From assembly GCA_003451915.1 (NCBI GenBank), contig DMJC01000154.1, forward strand, positions 1-5,598: 5,598 bases of DNA, given 5' to 3'. The position numbers were made by a program, and so were the translations under genes. Under the pieces are notes generated by a model that saw nothing but the letters and a program-made list of their open reading frames with translations, did not search any database and was not told where the DNA came from. The stretch is from Clostridiales bacterium. Its GTDB lineage: Bacteria > Bacillota > Clostridia > Saccharofermentanales > UBA5734. Below, in pieces: positions 1 through 5,598 of the stretch (the stretch's first letter is position 1; each line of letters begins with the position of its first letter).

Positions 1-575
1 AAAATCAAGATATAGTAAGCATTGACCTGGTTGGCCGTATTGGCGATAACCAGCGGAGCTGTAATTCCGATTGCTATACCACCCAAGGCCAGGAAGATGC
101 CTTTGATGGCACTCAGAGAACTGCGATCTTTTTCATGATCGGTCATGGCTGGAATCAGGCTGTTCAAAGGGATATCCATCATATCGAAGGTAATGCCGAT
201 CAGGATATAGGTGATGTAAGCGACGACCAGTTTACCTGCCGGAACCCACAAGGGACCAAACCAGAGCAGGATGTAATTAATGGCGCAAACGATGGCGCCG
301 ATCAGCAAATAGGTGCGGAAACGGCCCAGCCGGGTGCGCGGCAGGTGGTCGATCAGGTAGCCCATGATCGGATCATTGATGCCGTCGATGATCCTTGTCA
401 CTAAAAATAGCGTTGCAACTGCTGCTGGATCGAGCCCGACGACATCGGTGTAAAAAATCAGCAAAAAGGTGCCAACCAAAATCATAATCGGGATATTTCC
501 CAGATTAGCCAGACCGAAGGCAAGTTTTTCTCCTCTGCTCAGCCGGTCATCAGGTCGTAGAGTCGTACTGTTCAT
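1..575 (-). CDS. GPH-family (MelB/XylP-like) sugar:cation symporter, N-terminal part, runs off the window
   Basis: Cytoplasmic-membrane symporter of the glycoside-pentoside-hexuronide (GPH) group of the Major Facilitator superfamily, expected to import a glycoside or sugar with H+ or Na+. I translated the minus strand from the ATG at 573-575; 191 codons are present and the C-terminal half lies beyond base 1. Family hallmarks are visible. GEKLAFGLANLGN (residues 15-27) leads into the first membrane helix (about 28-44). RIIDGINDPIMGYLID (61-76) matches the conserved DxxNDPxxG stretch. RLGRFRTYLLIG (82-93) matches the loop 2-3 GKFRPWLLxG motif. DIPLNSLIPAMT and DRSSLSAIKG (134-160) match the helix 4 and loop 4-5 region. 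The start is supported by AAAGGCGG, eight bases upstream. The gene lies 41 bases after the hydrolase on the same strand, so co-transcription is likely. The substrate cannot be read from sequence; a rhamnoside or another glycoside is an inference from the neighbour. Confidence 0.9.
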   Translation of the reverse strand, partial: MNSTTLRPDDRLSRGEKLAFGLANLGNIPIMILVGTFLLIFYTDVVGLDPAAVATLFLVTRIIDGINDPIMGYLIDHLPRTRLGRFRTYLLIGAIVCAINYILLWFGPLWVPAGKLVVAYITYILIGITFDMMDIPLNSLIPAMTDHEKDRSSLSAIKGIFLALGGIAIGITAPLVIANTANQVNAYYILI

Positions 576-583
576 TGATAATT

Positions 584-591
584 CCGCCTTT
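584..591 (-). promoter_or_regulatory. Ribosome binding site of the GPH symporter gene
   Basis: The minus strand reads AAAGGCGG here, eight bases before the ATG at 575. It fixes the start. It also rules out the nearby ATG at 594, which lies in another frame, overlaps this site and opens only a 14-codon ORF. Confidence 0.7.
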
Positions 592-616
592 CATACACGA
601 TTTTGTATTTTTAATT

Positions 617-1153
617 CTATTTAGTCGTTGGAATAACGACAGGTTTCACGGTATAGGTCTTTAGGACGACGTTCCCGATCAGGCCATAGGCTTGAATGGC
701 TGGTGCAATACCGCTGAGCATCTGGATCAATCCGGCAGCGTCAGCTTCAGTGCCTGTAAAGTCGTTGGTCTCGCCGGCCAGCGCAGCGAAGATCTGCCCC
801 ATGGCCGAATGATAATTGCGAGCCATCAGGCGGTTGTTCAGGGTGCTGGCAACTTCGATCCGCAGTGTATTGCTGCCGGGACGCAAAAAATTGGAGATAT
901 CCAGTTCTCTGCGGTTGAAATCATAAGCATCTGCTTTCAGATCATTGACATAGACCGATGCCGAATTACCGCAAGTATTCGCAATCTGCAGCAATGCGCC
1001 TTGGTTTTTACCCCAGTCGCAGGGCAATTCAAAAGATCCTGTGTAAATGCCGACTCCGGAAACCTGCTCTCCGACGGCAGGGATGTCTTTCCAAGGTACG
1101 AGCGCGGTTTCGCCGACCACGATCGGTGTAACAGTCGTTTCGTAATAAACCTC
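617..1153 (-). pseudogene. C-terminal beta-sandwich domain of the same GH106-like hydrolase, in a shifted frame
   Basis: This frame is open from base 1153 to the TAG at 617-619 and continues the hydrolase ended by the frameshift. After the TAG at 1154-1156 it reads EVYYETTVTPIVVGE, then a GH2-type sugar-binding jelly roll. Typical segments are GIYTGSFELP, a SVYVND strand (the aVyvNg motif), RRELDISNFLRPGSNTLRIEV, and the closing YGLIGNVVLKTY. Such domains normally end GH106-type enzymes and help shape or bind carbohydrate. A gene caller would start it at GTG 1118-1120 (167 residues), but that codon sits inside a beta strand and has no properly spaced ribosome binding site, so it is not a separate gene. 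Restoring one base near 1150 joins it to the upstream part, giving about 694 residues in total. Confidence 0.8.
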
Positions 1154-2700
1154 CTAGTGACATGACTGGCCACCCGCTCCTCAATGATGGTCTTTTTCTC
1201 GCCTTCATTCCAGTCTTCAATGACCAGGTGCATCTGATCAAAAACAATTTCTTCCGGACTCGAAGCAGTCTCCCGGTACGTGGTGCCGCCATTGAATTGA
1301 ACCCTGCATTCTCCGCTGCCTGATACCACTATCAACGGAACACCATTGCGTATGATTACCTCACAGCCATCAGCCTCAGTCGCAAAAAATTCGTCTCGAC
1401 GGGTTGTATCAAGCATGATGAATGTACTTTCACCCGGCTGCAGCGTCAGAGGTATGAATGTTTTACCTTCAGCAATATTATACAGTGCGATCTCCTGCGT
1501 CTTTCCGGCCCAACAATCGACACGATAGGGCTTGCCGATTGCATTGAACTCTATCAAAACGGTGTTCGGTTCTGGCTTTGCATACATATAGTTATAAACA
1601 AACAAATAAAATGTCCCGTGATCTTCGCGCAGGCAGGTCAAGATGCCAGAATTGGGTTCGCTGAATGCCGCTCTCGGCCGGATCCCCCGTGCTGCCAGAG
1701 CTTCGGGCAGGTCGGTCTGGCGGTCGATCACGCAGACGCTTTCCTGATTTTTAAGCTGGATGATCACATCAGCCAGCGCATCTTCTTCTTCGCTGTTGAA
1801 GGGTGTGCGGCTTGCTGCCTGGCCATGGGTTACAAATTCCTGCAGCCTCACTCTTTCGGTGACATTGTTGACCAGAAAGACCGGCAGCCCCTGTTCAGCC
1901 CATGCCAGAATCTGCCTGGCGCTGGACAGTGGCAACATTTCCTGATATATGATCAAGGCTTGATAACCAGGGCCATCCGGAGCAACAACTTTCTGGCTGC
2001 AGATTATCGATTCATCCTCGAGAATCTGCGGTGCAAAATAATCCCAGGTATAACCGGCGTCCTGCAGACCCATATCCTGCCAGTAGACGCCTTCATGTCC
2101 GCGCATCATCTGATGCTCGTATAGCAGTTTTTCGTTACCGCCGGTCATATACATGTTGTTGAAGTTATAATCAAGGCGCAGTAAGCCCAGATCCATCCGG
2201 GGTTTGCCCTGGTGCAGGATCATCTGGCTGCGGGCCAGCATCGTTGTCCAGTCTTTATAGTGGCGGAAGGCTGGCTGGCGCGGTCCGAATCGCTCCGAAA
2301 ACAGGGGCAGCATGCCTTCATGACCCGGCCAGGCGGTTGACGCTTCAGAGCCCTCGCAGCATGAATAGCCATGAAGAACTGTTTTGCTGACGCCGGCGGC
2401 GAATTGCGTGTAAATGATCTGCGTATAAAATTCCAGCCCCAGTTGGTAGTTGAGCATGGTTGCTCCGGTCTCACTGGAATAGATCTTGCCAAAGAGATGG
2501 GCTGGTCCCGCCAGATGCCGGTAAGGCTCAAGCTGCGAGGCGAACTCCAGCGACTCCGTTTCGATGCCATCGACATACTTTCCCGGAATCGAGATCTCGA
2601 ACGGCAGTTCATAAGATATTTCGGCCCGCAGCGTGATCCCGTGTCCATGCAGCCAACGCTGCATTGGTTCAAGCATGTTTTCGATATAAAGTTCAGTCAT
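937..2700 (-). CDS. GH106-like glycoside hydrolase (alpha-L-rhamnosidase-like), catalytic part; 5'-truncated and frameshifted
   Basis: Probably a cytoplasmic glycoside hydrolase related to GH106, whose characterised members release alpha-L-rhamnose. What remains is the rear of the catalytic barrel and the following beta domains. GHGITLRAEISY (residues 19-30) is a barrel strand. DGIETESLEFAS (44-55) and SSETGA (75-80) hold the conserved acidic residues E47, E49 and E77, candidate catalytic or substrate-binding positions. SERFGPRQPAFRHYKDW (135-151), GKPRMDLGLLRLDY (165-178) and a GYTWD segment (216-220) also fit the family. Homology-like sequence continues to about residue 517 (base 1150). The last 70 codons of this frame, ending at 937, are out-of-frame noise; the true C-terminus continues in the next frame (617-1153). 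The family usually has about 1,000 or more residues, so some 300-400 N-terminal residues are missing. The ATG at 2700 has no ribosome binding site, a TAA lies seven codons upstream in frame, and MTELYIENM looks like protein interior. Family assignment is from pattern memory; GH106-like is likelier than a specific activity. Confidence 0.78.
   Translation of the reverse strand: MTELYIENMLEPMQRWLHGHGITLRAEISYELPFEISIPGKYVDGIETESLEFASQLEPYRHLAGPAHLFGKIYSSETGATMLNYQLGLEFYTQIIYTQFAAGVSKTVLHGYSCCEGSEASTAWPGHEGMLPLFSERFGPRQPAFRHYKDWTTMLARSQMILHQGKPRMDLGLLRLDYNFNNMYMTGGNEKLLYEHQMMRGHEGVYWQDMGLQDAGYTWDYFAPQILEDESIICSQKVVAPDGPGYQALIIYQEMLPLSSARQILAWAEQGLPVFLVNNVTERVRLQEFVTHGQAASRTPFNSEEEDALADVIIQLKNQESVCVIDRQTDLPEALAARGIRPRAAFSEPNSGILTCLREDHGTFYLFVYNYMYAKPEPNTVLIEFNAIGKPYRVDCWAGKTQEIALYNIAEGKTFIPLTLQPGESTFIMLDTTRRDEFFATEADGCEVIIRNGVPLIVVSGSGECRVQFNGGTTYRETASSPEEIVFDQMHLVIEDWNEGEKKTIIEERVASHVTRRFITKRLLHRSWSAKPRSYLGKTSLPSESRFPESAFTQDLLNCPATGVKTKAHCCRLRILAVIRHRSMSMI
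1147..1156 (-). other. Single-base frameshift site in the GH106-like hydrolase gene
   Basis: On the minus strand the upstream frame reads ACT AGG AGG TTT ATT ACG, while the downstream domain needs TAT TAC GAA. Adding one base, most simply a fourth T in the TTT run (1147-1149) or another G, gives VTRRFYYETTVTP and joins both parts. The downstream frame has a TAG at 1154-1156, so the switch must fall between about 1147 and 1156. Either a real one-base deletion or a homopolymer sequencing error fits. Confidence 0.75.
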
Positions 2701-2706
2701 GGTCTG
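2696..2706. other. Head-to-head junction of two 5'-truncated hydrolase genes
   Basis: The minus-strand frame begins at 2700 and the plus-strand frame at 2699, sharing the CATG at 2698-2701. On the minus side, recognisable family sequence begins at about TELYIEN; on the plus side it begins at WYPNLYTV (base 2705). Both enzymes normally carry hundreds of residues before these points. Stops lie just outside in both frames: TAA at 2687-2689 on plus, and TAA seven codons upstream of 2700 on minus. Neither start has a ribosome binding site, and there is no room for a promoter. This marks a deletion or rearrangement breakpoint, or an artificial join. Confidence 0.75.
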
Positions 2707-4471
2707 GTATCCGAATCTTTACACCGTGCGGGTCTCGCTGAGCAAAGACGGTCAGGTTATTGACACGGATACACAGCGTTTCGGTATCCGGAAACTGGAA
2801 TGGAACGCCAGATCCGGCCTGCTGATCAATGGCAGCCCGGTCAAGCTGCGCGGCGGCTGCGTGCATGAAAGCAACGGACCGTTGGGTGCAATGAGCTTTC
2901 GGGAGACAGAATACCGGCGCATCCGCATTCTGAAAGAGAGCGGCTATAACGCTGTGCGGGGTGCTCACGACCCGCGCAGCAAAGAATTCCTCAACGCCTG
3001 TGATGAGATCGGCATGTACTGCATGGAGGAATTCACCGATGTCTGGTATCAGAACGTCGGAACTTACGGATACTCACTCTATTTTATGGAAGAATGGGAA
3101 AAAGATCTCACGCTGATGGTTGAAAAGTGCTATAACCATCCGTCGGTGATCATGTATTCCATCGGTAATGAAATTTCTGAATCCAGCAGCAAAAAAGGTG
3201 CTGAACTCGGCGGCCGGATGGCCGATCTCTGCCGGAAACTCGACGACAGCCGCCCCGTGACCATGGGTGTCAACCTGATGCTGAACGCGATGGACGCCAA
3301 CGGCATTCACATCAAGATCGGTAAAACAGCCGAAGTGCACAAAGATGATGTCGTCGATCCAAAATCACAAGATAAAGGCAGTGCAATGAGCGGCTCTGTC
3401 GCCTTCAACATCCTGTTTGCCGTTTTCAAGGGATTGTTCGTTGCGACCAACTCACCCAAGACGCAGGATCGATGCACGCGTGAAATTTATTCACATCTTG
3501 ATATCTGCGGTTATAATTACGGAACAAACTGCTACGATCTTCACATGAAGAATCATCCGGACCGATTGATTGTCGCAACCGAAACCAGGCCTGGCGATAC
3601 TTATAAAAACTGGAATTACATTAATAAATACCCTCAGATGATCGGCGATTTCGTCTGGACCAGTTGGGACTATCTCGGCGAATGCGGCATCGGCATCGTT
3701 GATTATGGCAAAAATACCGGTTTTTATACCAAACCTTATCCGGTGATTATTGCCGGCAGCGGCACACACGACATTACCGGTTTCCGTGATACAAATGCCT
3801 ATATGCAGGCAATCGTCTGGGGTGTCTATCAAAAACCGTTCATCGCGACCCGGCAGCCGAAATACTGCAAAAAGCGGACGCATTATGGCCTGTATCGTCA
3901 GACCGACGCCATCAACAGCTGGAGCTATGAAGGTTTTGAGGGGCAAAAGACCGAAGCGCAGATTTACAGCATCGGTGACAGCATCGAATTGTTTTTAAAC
4001 GGCAGGAGTAATGGAAAGCAGAAGCTGAAAAAATGTCTGGCCAGATACAAACTGACTTACGAGCCCGGACTGTTGTTGGCAGTGTCCTACGATGAAGCTG
4101 GCCGGGAGATCGCCAGAGACACCCTCAGCAGCGCAGGTAAGGAAACCCTGATTACTGCCGTGGCGGAACGAAAAACGATTGAATCGGGTGGTGATGACCT
4201 GGCCTATATCAATGTCACGCTGACCGATGCCCAGGGCATTACCAAACCGATTGAAAAACTGATCCGGGTCAAAATCGAGGGGGATGGTTCTCTGCTGGCC
4301 GTCGGTTCCGGCGCGCCGCGTACCGAGGAGCGCTATACCGGCGACTGCTTCACAACCTATAACGGCCGGATGCAGGTCATTGTCCGTTCAACTGAAAATC
4401 CGGGTTCGATCAGAATCACATTGTCAAGTGAAGGTTTGAATGATCAGACGCTTGAAATTCAATCAAAATAA
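2699..4471 (+). CDS. GH2 beta-galactosidase-like glycoside hydrolase, N-terminally truncated
   Basis: Retaining glycoside hydrolase of family 2, most like bacterial beta-galactosidases. No signal peptide is visible, but the original N-terminus is missing. The first 33 or so residues are the end of the immunoglobulin-like domain (NLYTVRVSL, QRFGIRKLEW). The TIM barrel follows at about 38-385, with LRGGCVHESNG (50-60), VRGAHDP (86-92) and CDEIGMY (101-107). The acid/base is probably E158 in SIGNE, the nucleophile E295 in VATET. FVWTSWDYLGE (318-328) is the usual aromatic active-site segment. Residues 415-475 form a DUF4982-type domain (SIELFLNGRSNGK), and 484-588 a GH2 C-terminal Ig-like domain. 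AHDP replaces the commoner AHNP. Related enzymes have about 800 residues, so roughly 200 are missing, including the N-terminal sugar-binding domain. The frame is otherwise intact to its TAA. The ATG at 2699 lacks a ribosome binding site and is probably not a natural start. Exact specificity (galactoside, glucuronide or other) is unresolved. Confidence 0.88.
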   Translation: MVWYPNLYTVRVSLSKDGQVIDTDTQRFGIRKLEWNARSGLLINGSPVKLRGGCVHESNGPLGAMSFRETEYRRIRILKESGYNAVRGAHDPRSKEFLNACDEIGMYCMEEFTDVWYQNVGTYGYSLYFMEEWEKDLTLMVEKCYNHPSVIMYSIGNEISESSSKKGAELGGRMADLCRKLDDSRPVTMGVNLMLNAMDANGIHIKIGKTAEVHKDDVVDPKSQDKGSAMSGSVAFNILFAVFKGLFVATNSPKTQDRCTREIYSHLDICGYNYGTNCYDLHMKNHPDRLIVATETRPGDTYKNWNYINKYPQMIGDFVWTSWDYLGECGIGIVDYGKNTGFYTKPYPVIIAGSGTHDITGFRDTNAYMQAIVWGVYQKPFIATRQPKYCKKRTHYGLYRQTDAINSWSYEGFEGQKTEAQIYSIGDSIELFLNGRSNGKQKLKKCLARYKLTYEPGLLLAVSYDEAGREIARDTLSSAGKETLITAVAERKTIESGGDDLAYINVTLTDAQGITKPIEKLIRVKIEGDGSLLAVGSGAPRTEERYTGDCFTTYNGRMQVIVRSTENPGSIRITLSSEGLNDQTLEIQSK

Positions 4472-4475
4472 AAAC

Positions 4476-4482
4476 GGAGGAG
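4476..4482 (+). promoter_or_regulatory. Strong ribosome binding site of the MFS transporter gene
   Basis: GGAGGAG lies in the 16-base gap after the GH2 stop, five bases before the ATG at 4488. It is a near-consensus Shine-Dalgarno sequence, fixes the start, and supports translation from a message shared with the GH2 gene. Confidence 0.85.
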
Positions 4483-4487
4483 CTATC

Positions 4488-5598
4488 ATGAATCACGCAG
4501 AAAAAGTCAGATTGAGAGAGAACAGAGAATTGGCACGTTTATGCAAAAAGCGTGACAAGCGTGTCTATTGGGGTTATGCAGTCGTTTTATTTATTTTGGT
4601 TTGCCTGATCCATGTCGTGGATGAAGTTACGACTGACATCCGCGGATTTCTGCAGTCATCCGTGGTCAATGAGTTTTTTGTGATCGGCCGGGGCATGACC
4701 TTTAACGAAGGCCTGGCATCCATTTCAAGTCTGTCTGTAATTTCTCTGGCCCTGCTGTTCGTCAACCCGTTTTACGCCACGCTGGCTGACCGGTTCGGCC
4801 GCAAGATTTTTCTGGTCATCAACACCCTTGGCATGACTGTGGGCCTGTTGCTGGGCTTCTTGTCCTATAACTATGCCATCTATGTCTTAGGAGTCGTCAT
4901 CAGCACTTTCTTCTGCTCACATGATATGCAGGTCACCTATATCATGGAAGTGGCACCCGCTGACAAACGCGCCAAGTATTATGGGATCACCAAATGCATC
5001 GGCACGCTTGGTCTGTTCATCGTCCCGCTGTTCCGCGATCTTTTCATAGGCAACGATGCAACACAATGGCGGCTTGTTTTCCTCATTCCGGCTATCATCA
5101 GCGGCATCGTCTGTCTGTTGGCCGTCATCGGCGCAAGAGAAACACCGACCTTTTTGCACCGGCGGATCGAATATCTGGAAAAGCCGGTCGAGCAGCGCGC
5201 GGCCGAGGCTATCCGGAATAAAGCAAGCAAGAAAGCATCCACTAAAGAAAGCGGTATCGCTGCCGGTTGGAAATACATAATGAGTCACAAGGATATCCGG
5301 TGGAGCATGATTGCTTCCTGTATCGGAACGTTCGCCATTATGGCGATGAGCTCGTATTATGAATCGATTATGTCGACCAATGGCATGAGCACGGAGGATG
5401 TCACCACGGCCTTGTACTTTTATCCCTTTATCTTTGCCGCCGTGCTGGCTGTCAATGGTTTCATTGGTGATAAGTTTGGCCGCAAGCCCACCATCACTGT
5501 GATGAGTGTCATTGCGATCGTCGGTTTTATTCTTTTCGTGATTTCGAGCAAAAGCGGCTGGAGCCCATATCTTGTCGGCATATTCTATGGCCTGTATC
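4488..5598 (+). CDS. MFS sugar transporter (sugar porter-like), N-terminal about 370 residues, runs off the window
   Basis: Integral membrane transporter of the Major Facilitator superfamily, likely importing the sugar or glycoside handled by the adjacent GH2 enzyme. 370 codons are present with no stop before the window ends. A charged cytoplasmic N-tail (1-26, KVRLRENRELARLCKKRDKR) is followed by a first helix (about 27-44). The MFS signature loop LADRFGRK (99-106) sits between helices 2 and 3, and its second-half copy GDKFGRK (327-333) between helices 8 and 9. EVAPADKRAKYYG (154-166) matches the sugar-porter E-P-R loop after helix 4. GARETPTFL (215-223) resembles the PESP-type end of helix 6. 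A Lys-rich cytoplasmic loop (about 221-262) joins the halves. The 16-base gap and strong ribosome binding site indicate co-transcription with the GH2 gene. It is unrelated at motif level to the GPH symporter at the left edge. The substrate is inferred from context only. Confidence 0.9.
   Translation, partial: MNHAEKVRLRENRELARLCKKRDKRVYWGYAVVLFILVCLIHVVDEVTTDIRGFLQSSVVNEFFVIGRGMTFNEGLASISSLSVISLALLFVNPFYATLADRFGRKIFLVINTLGMTVGLLLGFLSYNYAIYVLGVVISTFFCSHDMQVTYIMEVAPADKRAKYYGITKCIGTLGLFIVPLFRDLFIGNDATQWRLVFLIPAIISGIVCLLAVIGARETPTFLHRRIEYLEKPVEQRAAEAIRNKASKKASTKESGIAAGWKYIMSHKDIRWSMIASCIGTFAIMAMSSYYESIMSTNGMSTEDVTTALYFYPFIFAAVLAVNGFIGDKFGRKPTITVMSVIAIVGFILFVISSKSGWSPYLVGIFYGLY

Noticed and set aside
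135..404. Plus-strand open frame of 89 codons at the left end
   Set aside because: It lies opposite the GPH symporter, whose family motifs are clear on the minus strand.
550..594. Minus-strand ATG at 594 opening a 14-codon ORF overlapping the symporter start, a possible leader peptide
   Set aside because: It contains the symporter's ribosome binding site, has no good site of its own, and shows no attenuator-like structure.
576..616. Possible terminator between the GH106-like gene and the GPH symporter
   Set aside because: The gap is AT-rich but I found no GC-rich stem followed by a T-run, so read-through into the transporter is more likely.
692..1165. Plus-strand open frame of 157 codons opposite the C-terminal beta-sandwich domain
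   Set aside because: Antisense shadow. The minus-strand reading has clear jelly-roll motifs; this one has none.
1160..1210. G AAA AAG run in the hydrolase gene as a programmed -1 frameshift site
   Set aside because: Slipping there leads within a few codons to a TGA, so it cannot join the catalytic part to the C-terminal domain.
1618..2124. Plus-strand open frame of 168 codons inside the GH106-like gene
   Set aside because: It lies wholly antisense to a well-supported coding frame, has no ribosome binding site I can see, and its translation matches no family I recognise.
2685..2715. Imperfect palindrome around CATG at the junction, as a possible operator or recombination site
   Set aside because: Only the four central bases and a displaced CAG/CTG match, which is within chance; no longer inverted repeat is visible.
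3491..3946. Minus-strand open frame of 151 codons within the GH2 gene
   Set aside because: It is antisense to the GH2 catalytic core, including the probable nucleophile, and has low-information sequence.

Overview
This window looks like a carbohydrate-utilisation locus from a bacterium. The best guess is an anaerobic Bacillota (Clostridia-type) or similar gut or digester organism. The reasons are a strong GGAGGAG ribosome binding site, tightly packed hydrolase plus transporter pairs, and a GH2 enzyme with the C-terminal layout common in those bacteria. The taxon is inference; the base composition looks near 50% GC and is not diagnostic.

Layout. The left half (1-2700) is read on the minus strand. 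It holds a glycoside hydrolase resembling family GH106 (alpha-L-rhamnosidase-like), followed 41 bases downstream by the start of a GPH/MelB-type sugar:cation symporter that runs off the left edge. The right half (2699-5598) is read on the plus strand. It holds a GH2 beta-galactosidase-like enzyme, followed 16 bases downstream by a Major Facilitator sugar-transporter gene that runs off the right edge. The locus is therefore two divergent hydrolase-transporter pairs, each with a different hydrolase and a different transporter family. The likely shared job is uptake of plant or host glycosides and their cleavage in the cytoplasm.

The striking feature is the centre. Both hydrolases lack their N-terminal parts, and the two truncated reading frames meet head to head within a few bases of 2700, with no intergenic DNA, no promoter and no ribosome binding site for either. 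I estimate that roughly 300-400 residues are missing from the GH106-like enzyme and about 200 from the GH2 enzyme. A single deletion spanning the divergent promoter region and both 5' ends would explain this; so would a chimeric or misassembled contig. The GH106-like gene also carries a one-base frameshift near 1150, which separates its catalytic part from its C-terminal beta-sandwich domain. I see no RNA genes, mobile elements, CRISPR arrays or terminators. Apart from the 41-base and 16-base gaps, the window is covered by genes.
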